Of a DNA stretch of 64,000 nt, positions 8,473-16,645 are shown piece by piece (position 1 is the first letter of the stretch; each line of letters begins with the position of its first letter). The notes below the pieces were generated by a model, which made no database searches, was not told where the DNA came from, and saw nothing but the letters and a program-made list of their open reading frames with translations. The stretch is from Lysinibacillus fusiformis. GTDB lineage: Bacteria > Bacillota > Bacilli > Bacillales_A > Planococcaceae. The DNA lies in assembly GCF_007362955.1 (NCBI RefSeq), contig NZ_CP041696.1:3410001-3474000 (forward strand), read 5' to 3'. The position numbers were made by a program, and so were the translations under genes.

Positions 8473-9036
8473 ATGAAATTTGGTTTTGATATAGATGATA
8501 CACTCATAGATTTACGCGCATATGCTTTCGCGCTTTATAATAAAAAACTAGGGAAAAATATTACAATAGATGCCTTTCAAGCATTGCAAAGAGTTGAAAT
8601 TCATGAGCTTTTTGGGTTAACAGATACAGAAGGTTCAGCGATGTGGAATAGTTCATTAGAAGAAATCTATTTTATGGATTGTCCTATTTTTGAGCAAGCA
8701 CTTGAAACGCTTCAAACACTGAATCAGCAGGGACATGACATTTATTATATTACGTCACGTCCAAAACAGTATTGTGCGCAATCGCAGCAATGGATGAGAG
8801 CACAAGGCTTCCCTATCAAAGAGGGACATTTTTTCTGCGGTATGCAAGATGCTGAGAAAGTAGCCATTATCAAAAATCTTGCTTTAGATGTTTATGTAGA
8901 TGATAAACCAGCTGTGCTTGAAACACTGCAAGATATTGAGACGAAAGTGATTCTAAAAAATCAATCCTACAATGAGCATGTGACACTGCCACGTTTGCAT
9001 CATTGGCACGAATTTGACAATATTATTAAAGTATAA
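8473..9036 (+). CDS. HAD-superfamily 5'-nucleotidase-like phosphatase
   Basis: A 187-residue HAD phosphatase of the 5'-deoxyribonucleotidase (NT5C) type. The nucleophile motif is DIDDTLID with Asp6 and Asp8, motif II is YYITSRP, and the acidic motif is VYVDDKP. HAD enzymes supply the missing phosphatase step of riboflavin synthesis (dephosphorylation of the ribitylaminouracil phosphate), and a nucleotidase of this type fits that step here. The gene is 14 bp behind the monooxygenase with an AAAGGAAGA ribosome site and ends the operon at a strong terminator. The substrate is inferred from position only. Confidence 0.75.
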   Translation: MKFGFDIDDTLIDLRAYAFALYNKKLGKNITIDAFQALQRVEIHELFGLTDTEGSAMWNSSLEEIYFMDCPIFEQALETLQTLNQQGHDIYYITSRPKQYCAQSQQWMRAQGFPIKEGHFFCGMQDAEKVAIIKNLALDVYVDDKPAVLETLQDIETKVILKNQSYNEHVTLPRLHHWHEFDNIIKV

Positions 9037-9079
9037 AGGATTGGTGCAACGAAATTCTCGTTGTACCAATCCTTTTTTA
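9034..9079. terminator. Bidirectional terminator
   Basis: AAAGGATTGGTGCAACGA (9036-9053) pairs with TCGTTGTACCAATCCTTT (9058-9075) with one mismatch, followed by T6. It separates the flavin-branch operon from the convergent iclR-type gene. Confidence 0.92.
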
Positions 9080-9844
9080 ATACAGTTGCTTTTCAATTTC
9101 CTCTGCGACGTGTTGAATGGTTTCAATTAATTGATATTCATCATAATCACTGTATCGTACTTCTGGAATGACAAGCGTCACCGATGCGATGATTTGATGT
9201 GAAGCACTTAAAATCGGTGCTGATACAGAACATGCCCCGCGTACACGCTCGCTACTACTTTTTGCAAAACGCTGAGATCGGATTTGCTGTAATTCCTCCA
9301 ACAGCAGCTCTTTTGAAAGAATTGTCCTATCCGTGATGGGTTCAAGAGATATATGTTCTACATATTCTTCAACATTTGGCATAAATGCGAGCAATGTTTT
9401 AGATGATGCACCAGCATAAAGAGGGGAGGTATCACCAACATACATTTTCGTTGAAAGCGGATATGTTGAATCATAGTTTAAAATACAGCGTCTTTCCAAT
9501 CCATCGATAATATTCATGGAAACACTTTCACCCATGTCTTCGTTTAGCTTTTTTAAAAGGGGTTCTGCAACAATAATTAGACTAGATTCCTGTTTTACTA
9601 AATTTCCTAAATATAATAGTGAATGACCTAATTGATAGCGTTTTGTACGCTCATCTTTATGAAGAAATCCCTCGTACACAAAGGTAGAAACAAAACGCTG
9701 CAAACTGGAAATACTAATTCCTGTCTTTTTACTTAACTCTGTTAAAGAAAGAGTTGGCTCTTCTTTCGTAAAAGCTTTTAACACTTTAATCGCTTTATGG
9801 AGCGACGACATTGTATAGTTTTTTTCGAAAGTCTCCTGATTCAT
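9077..9844 (-). CDS. IclR-family transcriptional regulator
   Basis: A 255-residue IclR protein. The N-terminal winged helix (LHKAIKVLKAF, LSLTELSKKTGISISSLQRF) is followed by the effector-binding GAF-like domain with SSERVRGACSVSAPIL and the C-terminal VAEEIEKQL. IclR proteins usually control adjacent catabolic genes, here the acyl-CoA cluster at 9890-14319 on the same strand. A TAGGTG ribosome site supports the ATG at 9844; a second in-frame ATG lies 11 codons on. Confidence 0.88.
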   Translation of the reverse strand: MNQETFEKNYTMSSLHKAIKVLKAFTKEEPTLSLTELSKKTGISISSLQRFVSTFVYEGFLHKDERTKRYQLGHSLLYLGNLVKQESSLIIVAEPLLKKLNEDMGESVSMNIIDGLERRCILNYDSTYPLSTKMYVGDTSPLYAGASSKTLLAFMPNVEEYVEHISLEPITDRTILSKELLLEELQQIRSQRFAKSSSERVRGACSVSAPILSASHQIIASVTLVIPEVRYSDYDEYQLIETIQHVAEEIEKQLY

Positions 9845-9889
9845 CTCGTCACCTACTTATATGAAAATTACTTCTATTATAGCGTAATT

Positions 9890-11032
9890 TTATTTTCGTA
9901 GAGAGGACTTTTGGAACTCACTTGTATGTTCCCCAAGTATCGGAGGAGCAAATTTATACTGAATGTTTAAATTTGAGAATTTTAATGGATTTTTGACGAA
10001 TTTCAATTTGCCGTATTGTTCATGCTCTATTTCACCAATCATGTCACGTGCAATAAATTGCGGTTGTTCAAGTGCTTCTGCAATCGTATTTACACGACCA
10101 CCTGGAATCTTATATTGCTGTAATAACGCAATCCATTCTTTACGCGTTTTTGTCATTGTAATGTCGGTAATCAATTTAACAAGTTCAGCTTCATTTTGCT
10201 TACGCATCGTATTTGATATAAAGCGTGCATCATTTGCCCATTCTTCACGTTCAATCATGACGCAAAATTTTAGAAACTGTCCGTCTGTGCCAACACAAAT
10301 CATTAAAGGACCATCCGCGCAGTTAAATACTTGGTAAGGTGCTACATTATTATGACGGTTACCTAGACGCTCCGAAGCAAAGCCTGTATTTAAAAAAGCA
10401 CTTGCCACATTTGCTAAGCTACACATCTGAACATCCAATAAAGCTAAATCGATAAATTGTCCTTCACCTGTTAGATCTCGCATCCGCAGAGCGGCTAAAA
10501 TACCAATGACAACATAATGAGAAGTTAAAATATCTGCAATCGGGACACCAACTCTTGTGGCTTCACCTTCAGTTGCTCCTGTCACATGCATTAATCCACT
10601 CATGGCTTGAATAACTGGATCAAAGCCTGGCTCGTAAGCGAGGGGGCCAGTTTGACCGAAGCCAGTTACCGCACAATAAATGATCCTCGGATTCACTTTT
10701 TTAAGCTCCTCATAGCTTAACCCCATTCGCGCCATATCTCCTGTTTTAAAGTTTTCGAGTATGATATCTGCATCTTTGACAAGCTCTTTAAACTTCTCCC
10801 TGTCTTCGTGTGTTTTTAAATCGATTGTAATTGATTTTTTATTGCGATTGGCACATAAATAATACGTGCTTTGATCGTTTAAAAATGGGCCCCAGTCACG
10901 CATACTATCTGAGCCGTTGGGATGTTCAACGCGTATTACTTCTGCTCCTAAATCTGCCAGCATCATCGAGCCTGCAGGAGCAGCATAGACACGTGATAAA
11001 TCTAACACTCGAATATTATCAAGAGGTTGCAT
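9890..11032 (-). CDS. CaiB/BaiF family III CoA transferase
   Basis: A 380-residue family III CoA transferase. VLDLSRVYAAPAGSMMLADLGAEVI is the family N-terminus, and GYGQTGPLA-like GFGQTGPLAYEPGFD follows near residue 135; the catalytic aspartate should lie around DPVIQA/FIDLALLD. It moves CoA between a thioester and a free acid, which activates the substrate of the beta-oxidation genes upstream. The ATG at 11032 follows GAGGAGG; in-frame upstream ATGs at 11056 and 11053 lack a site. The gap to the hydratase gene (254 bp) holds a palindromic repeat. Confidence 0.88.
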   Translation of the reverse strand: MQPLDNIRVLDLSRVYAAPAGSMMLADLGAEVIRVEHPNGSDSMRDWGPFLNDQSTYYLCANRNKKSITIDLKTHEDREKFKELVKDADIILENFKTGDMARMGLSYEELKKVNPRIIYCAVTGFGQTGPLAYEPGFDPVIQAMSGLMHVTGATEGEATRVGVPIADILTSHYVVIGILAALRMRDLTGEGQFIDLALLDVQMCSLANVASAFLNTGFASERLGNRHNNVAPYQVFNCADGPLMICVGTDGQFLKFCVMIEREEWANDARFISNTMRKQNEAELVKLITDITMTKTRKEWIALLQQYKIPGGRVNTIAEALEQPQFIARDMIGEIEHEQYGKLKFVKNPLKFSNLNIQYKFAPPILGEHTSEFQKSSLRK

Positions 11033-11196
11033 CGTTTTTCCTCCTCTGACCATCATTTACCCATACTAACGGGCGCTAAGACTCCTATTTCAAAACAAAG
11101 AGTAAGCAGGAAGTTTTATGTGAGATTAAGCATTCGTGAGTATCAGATAAAAGAATATATTTAAATTTCATCACACATTCGTGCCTAAACTATTAA

Positions 11197-11280
11197 TCAG
11201 TGAGCGAGGAGGCAGACTAAGAACGTTACGTCCTGTCTTCATGTCTGCACTAGCACGATTTGTGCAACGCCCCTCACTGA
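11197..11280. repeat. Palindromic intergenic element
   Basis: TCAGTGAG (11197-11204) and CTCACTGA (11273-11280) close an 84-bp imperfect palindrome whose interior has GCAGAC/GTCTGC arms and GCAC/GTGC. The core AAGAACGTTACGTCCTGT resembles AAGAATGCACGTCCTGT at 16293-16309, so it seems to be a repeat family. It lies between two genes of the same strand and could end or attenuate the transcript. Confidence 0.55.
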
Positions 11281-11286
11281 ATAAGT

Positions 11287-12093
11287 TCAATTATAAATAG
11301 GCTTGCGTTTTTCTACGACTGCACTTACACCTTCTTTAAAGTCATCGAGCTCTGTTACAATGGCCATTTGTGATGAAATATAGTCAAGAGAAGTACGCAA
11401 ATCCATCTTTTGACTTTGATATACTGCGCGTTTAATGAATTGTAATGTAGTGGTTGGCCGACTCGCTAATTCTTTAGCATAATTTAATGTGTATTCCTCG
11501 AGCTCATGGTCTTCCACAACAAATGTTACAACACCTTTGTCTTTTGCTTCATCAGCAGTTAATACACGAGCTGTCCAGAACATATCCAATGCTTGGTCGA
11601 GACCTATTAGTTTCGGTAAATAATAAGCGCCGCCATCTCCTGGTACAATCGCTACGTTTATATAGCTTTCTGAAATCTTTGTTGATTTCGCAGTAATACG
11701 AATATCACACATTAATGCCATATCCAGACCTGCACCCATTGCGAAGCCATGGACTTGAGCAATGACAGGCTTATCAATTTCTTCAAGCAGAAGAGGAATA
11801 CGTTGAATCCTTTTCCAGAGCGAATTTTTTCGTGCTAAACCTGTAGAAGAGATGTCGTCTTCACTTTGGAAAAATCCTTCACCAGCTTGCATCGCCTTAA
11901 TATCGCCACCTGCACAAAATGATTTTCCGTTGCCTTTCACGATTACGACACGAATATTATCCGAATCACGGACCGTTTCAAGTGCTTTAATCCACTCCGT
12001 AATCATTTCTTCGCTGAAGGCGTTATATGCTTCAGGTCGATTTAACGTAATCGTTGCAATATGATCTTTCACTTCAAATAGTAAATCAGCCAT
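11287..12093 (-). CDS. Enoyl-CoA hydratase/isomerase family protein
   Basis: A 268-residue crotonase-fold protein: ITLNRPEAYNAF, KSFCAGGDIKAMQAG (oxyanion-hole loop) and HGFAMGAGLDMALMCDIRI. In the second catalytic loop the sequence reads PGDGGAYYLP, where classical hydratases often have Glu, so the exact reaction (hydratase or isomerase) is open. It starts 8 bp inside the end of the preceding acyl-CoA dehydrogenase gene with AAGGAGTG as ribosome site. It would hydrate the enoyl-CoA made by the two dehydrogenases. Confidence 0.88.
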   Translation of the reverse strand: MADLLFEVKDHIATITLNRPEAYNAFSEEMITEWIKALETVRDSDNIRVVIVKGNGKSFCAGGDIKAMQAGEGFFQSEDDISSTGLARKNSLWKRIQRIPLLLEEIDKPVIAQVHGFAMGAGLDMALMCDIRITAKSTKISESYINVAIVPGDGGAYYLPKLIGLDQALDMFWTARVLTADEAKDKGVVTFVVEDHELEEYTLNYAKELASRPTTTLQFIKRAVYQSQKMDLRTSLDYISSQMAIVTELDDFKEGVSAVVEKRKPIYN

Positions 12094-13168
12094 TAAAAAT
12101 CACTCCTTCTATTGTCATTGGTATTTTTGTTTCAGTTAAGTACGCCCATAGGCTATCACCACTATTTTCTAATAGTTGTGTTGAGACAAAATCAGTCCAA
12201 TACGAGATCTTAGTTCCTTCATCACGCCATGACCATAATCTGCGCGTATATTGGTGCAGGCTATGCTCGTGAGTTGTACCAATTGCAGCATGTACTTGAT
12301 GAGAAATCGTCGACACAGCTTGAATAACTTCTTCAAAACGAATGCGTGCGTAGGCCACTTCACTATTGTGACTATGCGTCAGAAGGGCATCGGTGACGTT
12401 ATTAAATGCAGCTAAAGCGACAGTTGTTTCACCTGCCAAGTTCACAATATGCTGCTGAACAAGCTGGAAGCGGTGAATTGGACGTCCAAATTGTTCACGT
12501 TCTTTCGTATATTGAACCGTTAAGTCATTTATTTTTTCGATGGCACCCGTCATCCGTGCTAATTGAAAGGCAGTTTCGAGTATTGTTATAGCGCGAATTT
12601 CATCAAGAGATAATACAGCAGAAACTTGTGAAACTGCAGCGTTATGAAACTTCACTGTATCACGTGGTTCGTTCGCTAAGTTCGTACTCTGCGTAATTTC
12701 AGCATGGCTCAAATCTATTTCTACTAAATGCGTGCCTTCTGCACTAATGGCAAGTGTCACTAAGTGTTTTGTATGACGCGCCCAATGGATATGAATCGCT
12801 TCGCCTGTTAGTTTGGCGTTCTCTAGCGTATAGGCTTGGTCCGTAGAAAGCATATGCGTCGCCAGATCACTGACTACCTGTAAGTTTGTATATGCTAATA
12901 AATAGTTTGCTAATGTTGTCTCAGTAAATGGAATCGGAGCAGCATATTTCCCTGTTAATCGAACGATATTTAGTAGATCTTCCAAATCGCCTCCTGCACC
13001 GCCGTGTTCTTCAGAAATAGCTACAACGTTCATACCGTTTTCCTTAAATAAATGCCACACTTTTGGTGCCCATTTGCCTTGCTCTACGGTATCGACTAAA
13101 TCTTTATCTACATTTTCTTTTAACATACGTTCTACAACATCTACAATCATGTCTTTCATGTCACTCAT
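12086..13168 (-). CDS. Acyl-CoA dehydrogenase, second (divergent) subunit
   Basis: A 360-residue acyl-CoA dehydrogenase-family protein. The N-terminal helical domain is short, the middle beta domain is poorly conserved, and the C-terminal helical domain is typical (YTKEREQFGRPIHRFQLVQQ, QVHAAIGTTHEHSLHQYTRR). Such degenerate partners paired with a canonical one are known from heteromeric alpha2beta2 acyl-CoA dehydrogenases that act on bulky substrates such as steroid side chains. It overlaps the upstream dehydrogenase by 4 bp (ATGA) and the downstream hydratase by 8 bp, so tight co-expression is expected. Confidence 0.82.
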   Translation of the reverse strand: MSDMKDMIVDVVERMLKENVDKDLVDTVEQGKWAPKVWHLFKENGMNVVAISEEHGGAGGDLEDLLNIVRLTGKYAAPIPFTETTLANYLLAYTNLQVVSDLATHMLSTDQAYTLENAKLTGEAIHIHWARHTKHLVTLAISAEGTHLVEIDLSHAEITQSTNLANEPRDTVKFHNAAVSQVSAVLSLDEIRAITILETAFQLARMTGAIEKINDLTVQYTKEREQFGRPIHRFQLVQQHIVNLAGETTVALAAFNNVTDALLTHSHNSEVAYARIRFEEVIQAVSTISHQVHAAIGTTHEHSLHQYTRRLWSWRDEGTKISYWTDFVSTQLLENSGDSLWAYLTETKIPMTIEGVIFNG

Positions 13169-14319
13169 TGTGCTACAACCCCTTTCGCCACTACGCCATA
13201 GAGTACTTCTGAAGTTCCTCCACGAATTGTGAAACCTGGTGCATGTAAAATGGACTCTGCCATAAAGCGATCAATTTTACGCTGAGCGTCAAGTGTTGGA
13301 TAGGTTTGCACTAATAGGCGTGTAAGTTCAGGAATGCTTTGTTCAAATTTGGTTCCAAGCGCTTTTACAAGGGCAGCAGAAATTGACACATTATCACCTT
13401 CACCAGATTCTAAAAGCTGTGCCACACCAATAGAAAGGTTACGCAAGCCCCATAGACGTGCCACAATTTTAGAGGCCTGCTTTAATCCTTCTGTATTGTT
13501 TTGGCGTTTTAATTCTTGAATAAGTTCGTCGAGTAATGGGAAGGTACTTAAAATACGTTCTGGACCACTGCGCTCAAAGGCGAGCTCTGCTAATCCTTGA
13601 GCCCAACCATTACCGATTTCACCCACAAGCATGTTGTCAGGTACAAAGACATTTTCAAAGAACACTTCATTGTAATGATGTTCACCCGTTAAAAATTTAA
13701 TTGGTACAACGGTTATACCCTCTGCATGTAAATCGACTATGAGTTGACTAAGCCCTGCGTGTTTTTGTTTGCCATCAAAAGGACTCGTTCGCACTAAAGT
13801 GACCATATAATGACAAAGATGTGCGTTACTCGTCCAAATTTTTTGGCCATTTACAATCCAACCGCCTTCTACTTTTTCAGCGCGTGTACTTACAGATGCT
13901 AAGTCAGAGCCACTATTTGGTTCACTTAAACCAATCCCAAAGTAGCATTCTCCTTTCATAATTTGTGGTAAGAAAAATTGACGTTGTTCTTCAGTCCCGT
14001 AACGTAAAAGTAGGGGACCAGTTTGACGATCGGCGAACCAATGCGCAGCAACAGGCGCGCCAATAGCTAAAAACTCCTCAGTTAGAATGTATCGATCAAT
14101 TGTACTTCGCGCTTGACCGCCATATTTTTTGGGCCAAGTTATACCAATCCATCCTTTTTGGGCAATTGATTTGGAAAATTCAGAATCAGCCCCACTCAAC
14201 CAAGAATCACATTTCGGCACGAAGGATCCTTTTTTTAATTCTTCATGAAGAAATGCTCGAACTTCTAAACGAAATTGTTCCTGCTCTTCTGTAAATTGCA
14301 CAGTTGGTAAATGAAACAT
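13165..14319 (-). CDS. Acyl-CoA dehydrogenase
   Basis: A 384-residue acyl-CoA dehydrogenase with the family signature GIGLSEPNSGSDLASVST, the GGWIVNGQKIWTSNA strand, and a C-terminal RGGTSEVLYGVVAKGV. It catalyses alpha,beta-dehydrogenation of an acyl-CoA with FAD. First gene of the acyl-CoA operon; GGAGGAG precedes the ATG. The pairing with a divergent second dehydrogenase suggests a heteromeric enzyme. The substrate cannot be read from the sequence. Confidence 0.9.
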   Translation of the reverse strand: MFHLPTVQFTEEQEQFRLEVRAFLHEELKKGSFVPKCDSWLSGADSEFSKSIAQKGWIGITWPKKYGGQARSTIDRYILTEEFLAIGAPVAAHWFADRQTGPLLLRYGTEEQRQFFLPQIMKGECYFGIGLSEPNSGSDLASVSTRAEKVEGGWIVNGQKIWTSNAHLCHYMVTLVRTSPFDGKQKHAGLSQLIVDLHAEGITVVPIKFLTGEHHYNEVFFENVFVPDNMLVGEIGNGWAQGLAELAFERSGPERILSTFPLLDELIQELKRQNNTEGLKQASKIVARLWGLRNLSIGVAQLLESGEGDNVSISAALVKALGTKFEQSIPELTRLLVQTYPTLDAQRKIDRFMAESILHAPGFTIRGGTSEVLYGVVAKGVVAQ

Positions 14320-14344
14320 TTTACGACTCCTCCTTTTACCGTAT

Positions 14345-14400
14345 TGTAATAACTGTTACATTATATGTGTATTTTATGCGGCGTTATGTGAATAAGTCAA
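14345..14400 (-). promoter_or_regulatory. Promoter and palindromic operator of the acyl-CoA operon
   Basis: On the minus strand TTGACT (14395-14400) and TAAAAT (14371-14376) are 18 bp apart. Just downstream lies the palindrome TGTAATAACTGTTACA (14345-14360), between promoter and ribosome site, where a repressor would act. The IclR protein of the cluster is one candidate ligand. Confidence 0.5.
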
Positions 14401-14633
14401 CTGTTTTTTAGAATAATTAGAAAATTCTACAATTATATTTTATTTATTTTTGAAAAATATGATTCTAAGTGGAAGGGAAGTAGTAACTGTTATTTTGCAA
14501 GGGTAGAATTCAGAAGTCTGAAATAAAATTCGTTTGAAAAACAACAGTGAAAAACATTCGATTTACGAAAAAATGGAAAGTAACAGAATAAACATGTTAC
14601 TATGTAGAAAATTCTGTTTCGGGGGTGTGTGGT

Positions 14634-15971
14634 ATGCAAATGACTATCAAAACTTCGCAAAAGGTCACACAAGTATTATCTGCACAACTTGTGCAACATT
14701 TAGAAATACTGCAGTATTCGGCTAATGAGCTAGAACAATATATTTATGAAAAAGCCAATGAAAATCCACTGTTAGTTGTAACTGACGCAGAAGCAAAAAG
14801 ACAATATGAGGAAATCATGCAGTTAGCTAGCTGTTCCTCTAACACCTTTTCTTTGCCGTATGATGTATCAAGAAATGCCCAATTTAACATCATTGAGATG
14901 AAGCTTGCTGAAAAAGAAAGCTATGAGCAGTTTTTGCTCGAACAAGTGCCTATGCACAAAAACCTATCGTCTGTTGATTTGAGAATTTTAAAGTTTTTAA
15001 TTCAATCCTTAGATGACCGTTTATTTTTAGATGTAGAGTTAGAGATTGTAGCTCAAAGATATAAAACAACTTTATCGCATGTAGAAGCAATATTGGATTT
15101 ACTTCAAACTTTTGAGCCAGTTGGAGTAGGCGCACGAAGTTATAAAGAATACTTACTCATTCAATTGGACAATGACCAGTTTGCCCCTATAATAGCTTCA
15201 CAATTTATAAGTTCAGATCTAGAGTTAGTAGCAGCGCAGGCGTTTAAACAGTTAAGCAAAAAATACAATATAACTCTGCAAGAAGTGAAAAAAACTGTTC
15301 ACTATATAAAAAAATTAAAGCCGATAATTGTAGGCGATAAATTGGAAACGATTCCATACGTCAATCCAGATATAGAAGTAAAGAAAATAGAGGAAGAATG
15401 GATTATCAAATTGAATCGGCACTATTTACCTTCCGTTTCGATTGATGAGAGTTACGTAACTTTACTTAAAAATGATTTGAATTATAAAACCTACTACCGG
15501 GATTCAATAAAAGACGCACTCGCGTTACTGCAAGGAATTGAACAGCGAGATAAAACACTTTATGAATTAGCAAGATGGTTTGTTCAACTACAGGAGGATT
15601 TTTTTATAGACGGTCTAGAAGCAATAAAGCCTATGCGTTTAAAAGATGTAGCAGGAGTATTAGGTGTTCATGAGTCGACGATTAGTCGAGCAATTCGAGG
15701 GAAGTATATACAAGCACCACATGGCATTTATGCATTACAATCCTTGTTTACAAAAGGTCTCATGAATACTTCCGGAAAAATGGATTCTATTATGTATATT
15801 AAGAGACGGCTAAAACAACTTATTGAGAGAGAAGACAAACAAAACCCATTAGCTGATCAACAAATTACAAATATATTATGTACAGAAGGTATACAAATTT
15901 CCAGACGTACAGTGGCGAAGTATAGAGAGGAAATGAATATTATGAGCTCATTTAATCGAGCTTATGGATAA
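14634..15971 (+). CDS. sigL: RNA polymerase sigma-54 factor (RpoN/SigL)
   Basis: A 445-residue sigma-54 factor. The Gln/Leu-rich activator-interacting region is N-terminal (QKVTQVLSAQLVQHLEILQ). The core-binding region occupies the middle and the HTH appears as LKDVAGVLGVHESTISRAI. The C-terminal RpoN box is SRRTVAKYRE, which contacts the -24 element. The ATG at 14634 lies 8 bp behind GGGGGTG; a GTG at 14625 is inside that site. Sigma-54 needs an AAA+ activator, and one is encoded at 18139-19785; two -24/-12 promoters (16556 and 19979) are close by. Confidence 0.95.
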   Translation: MQMTIKTSQKVTQVLSAQLVQHLEILQYSANELEQYIYEKANENPLLVVTDAEAKRQYEEIMQLASCSSNTFSLPYDVSRNAQFNIIEMKLAEKESYEQFLLEQVPMHKNLSSVDLRILKFLIQSLDDRLFLDVELEIVAQRYKTTLSHVEAILDLLQTFEPVGVGARSYKEYLLIQLDNDQFAPIIASQFISSDLELVAAQAFKQLSKKYNITLQEVKKTVHYIKKLKPIIVGDKLETIPYVNPDIEVKKIEEEWIIKLNRHYLPSVSIDESYVTLLKNDLNYKTYYRDSIKDALALLQGIEQRDKTLYELARWFVQLQEDFFIDGLEAIKPMRLKDVAGVLGVHESTISRAIRGKYIQAPHGIYALQSLFTKGLMNTSGKMDSIMYIKRRLKQLIEREDKQNPLADQQITNILCTEGIQISRRTVAKYREEMNIMSSFNRAYG

Positions 15972-16555
15972 TATGATGTAAATAAAATAACAATGATGCG
16001 ATTTCACATCAAAAATTCGGATTTACCATAGAATCTATCATCAAATTATCCTAATTTACTATTTTCAAATCAAATACACTAGAGATGTAGGATCGTTTCC
16101 TCATCTTTTATCTTCATACAGCAAATGTTTTTTGTATCGAAAGCGTAGCGGCAGATACAGAAGGCTCTCACCTCTGAAGCTGGTGAGATGAAAACCGATG
16201 TGGTTCCTTTTCAGTGGGTGTCCCAACACCTGTTGCTGTCGCTACGCTTTCGCACATCAAACACCTACTGAAATAGAGGAACTCAGTCTAAGAATGCACG
16301 TCCTGTGGCAATTTATCTGTATGACAGCGACACACGACTGAGTGACCAACATCAGGTTGGCCTAAAGCCTCCGGTGGATGTCACGGATTTTGAAAGGAAT
16401 GAATTTAGGACGTTAGCCTAAGTTCGTCGCATCCATGCGACAACGGCTAACTGATCTGCATCGTGCAGGCAAGGTACAATTCAAAATCCGGATGCAATTA
16501 CGCCGAGGCGTAATTGATGAAATTATTTAGTTTATTTTTTGTGATAAGAGGATTT
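15972..16555. repeat. Gene-free stretch of three palindromic elements
   Basis: No gene is seen. Element 1 (16138-16252): perfect 13-bp arms CGAAAGCGTAGCG / CGCTACGCTTTCG. Element 2 (about 16287-16340): CTCAGTC ... GACTGAG. Element 3 (16385-16489): GGATTTTGAA / TTCAAAATCC enclosing GTTAGCC/GGCTAAC and GTCGCAT/ATGCGAC stems. A further hairpin CAATTACGC/GCGTAATTG (16495-16516) abuts the sigma-54 promoter. Element 1 is related to the unit of the tandem array at 28245-29167, and the end of element 3 recurs degraded near 23715-23775. Confidence 0.75.
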
Positions 16556-16571
16556 TGGCATCAGAATTGCT
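16556..16571 (+). promoter_or_regulatory. Sigma-54 (-24/-12) promoter of the permease gene
   Basis: TTGGCATCAGAATTGCT fits the TGGCAC-N5-TTGC consensus: GG at 16557-16558 and GC at 16569-16570 with exact spacing. Transcription would begin near 16582, leaving a ~65-base leader before the ATG at 16646. Confidence 0.88.
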
Positions 16572-16645
16572 CATTAAACAGAAGACATTGAATTAGAGAG
16601 AAGGTGCTAGTAAATGTCTACATAAAAACACTAAGGGGTGGTTTA

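Noticed and set aside
16138-16516. Insertion sequence
   Set aside because: Palindromes are present but no transposase fragment is found in any frame; called as repeat elements only.
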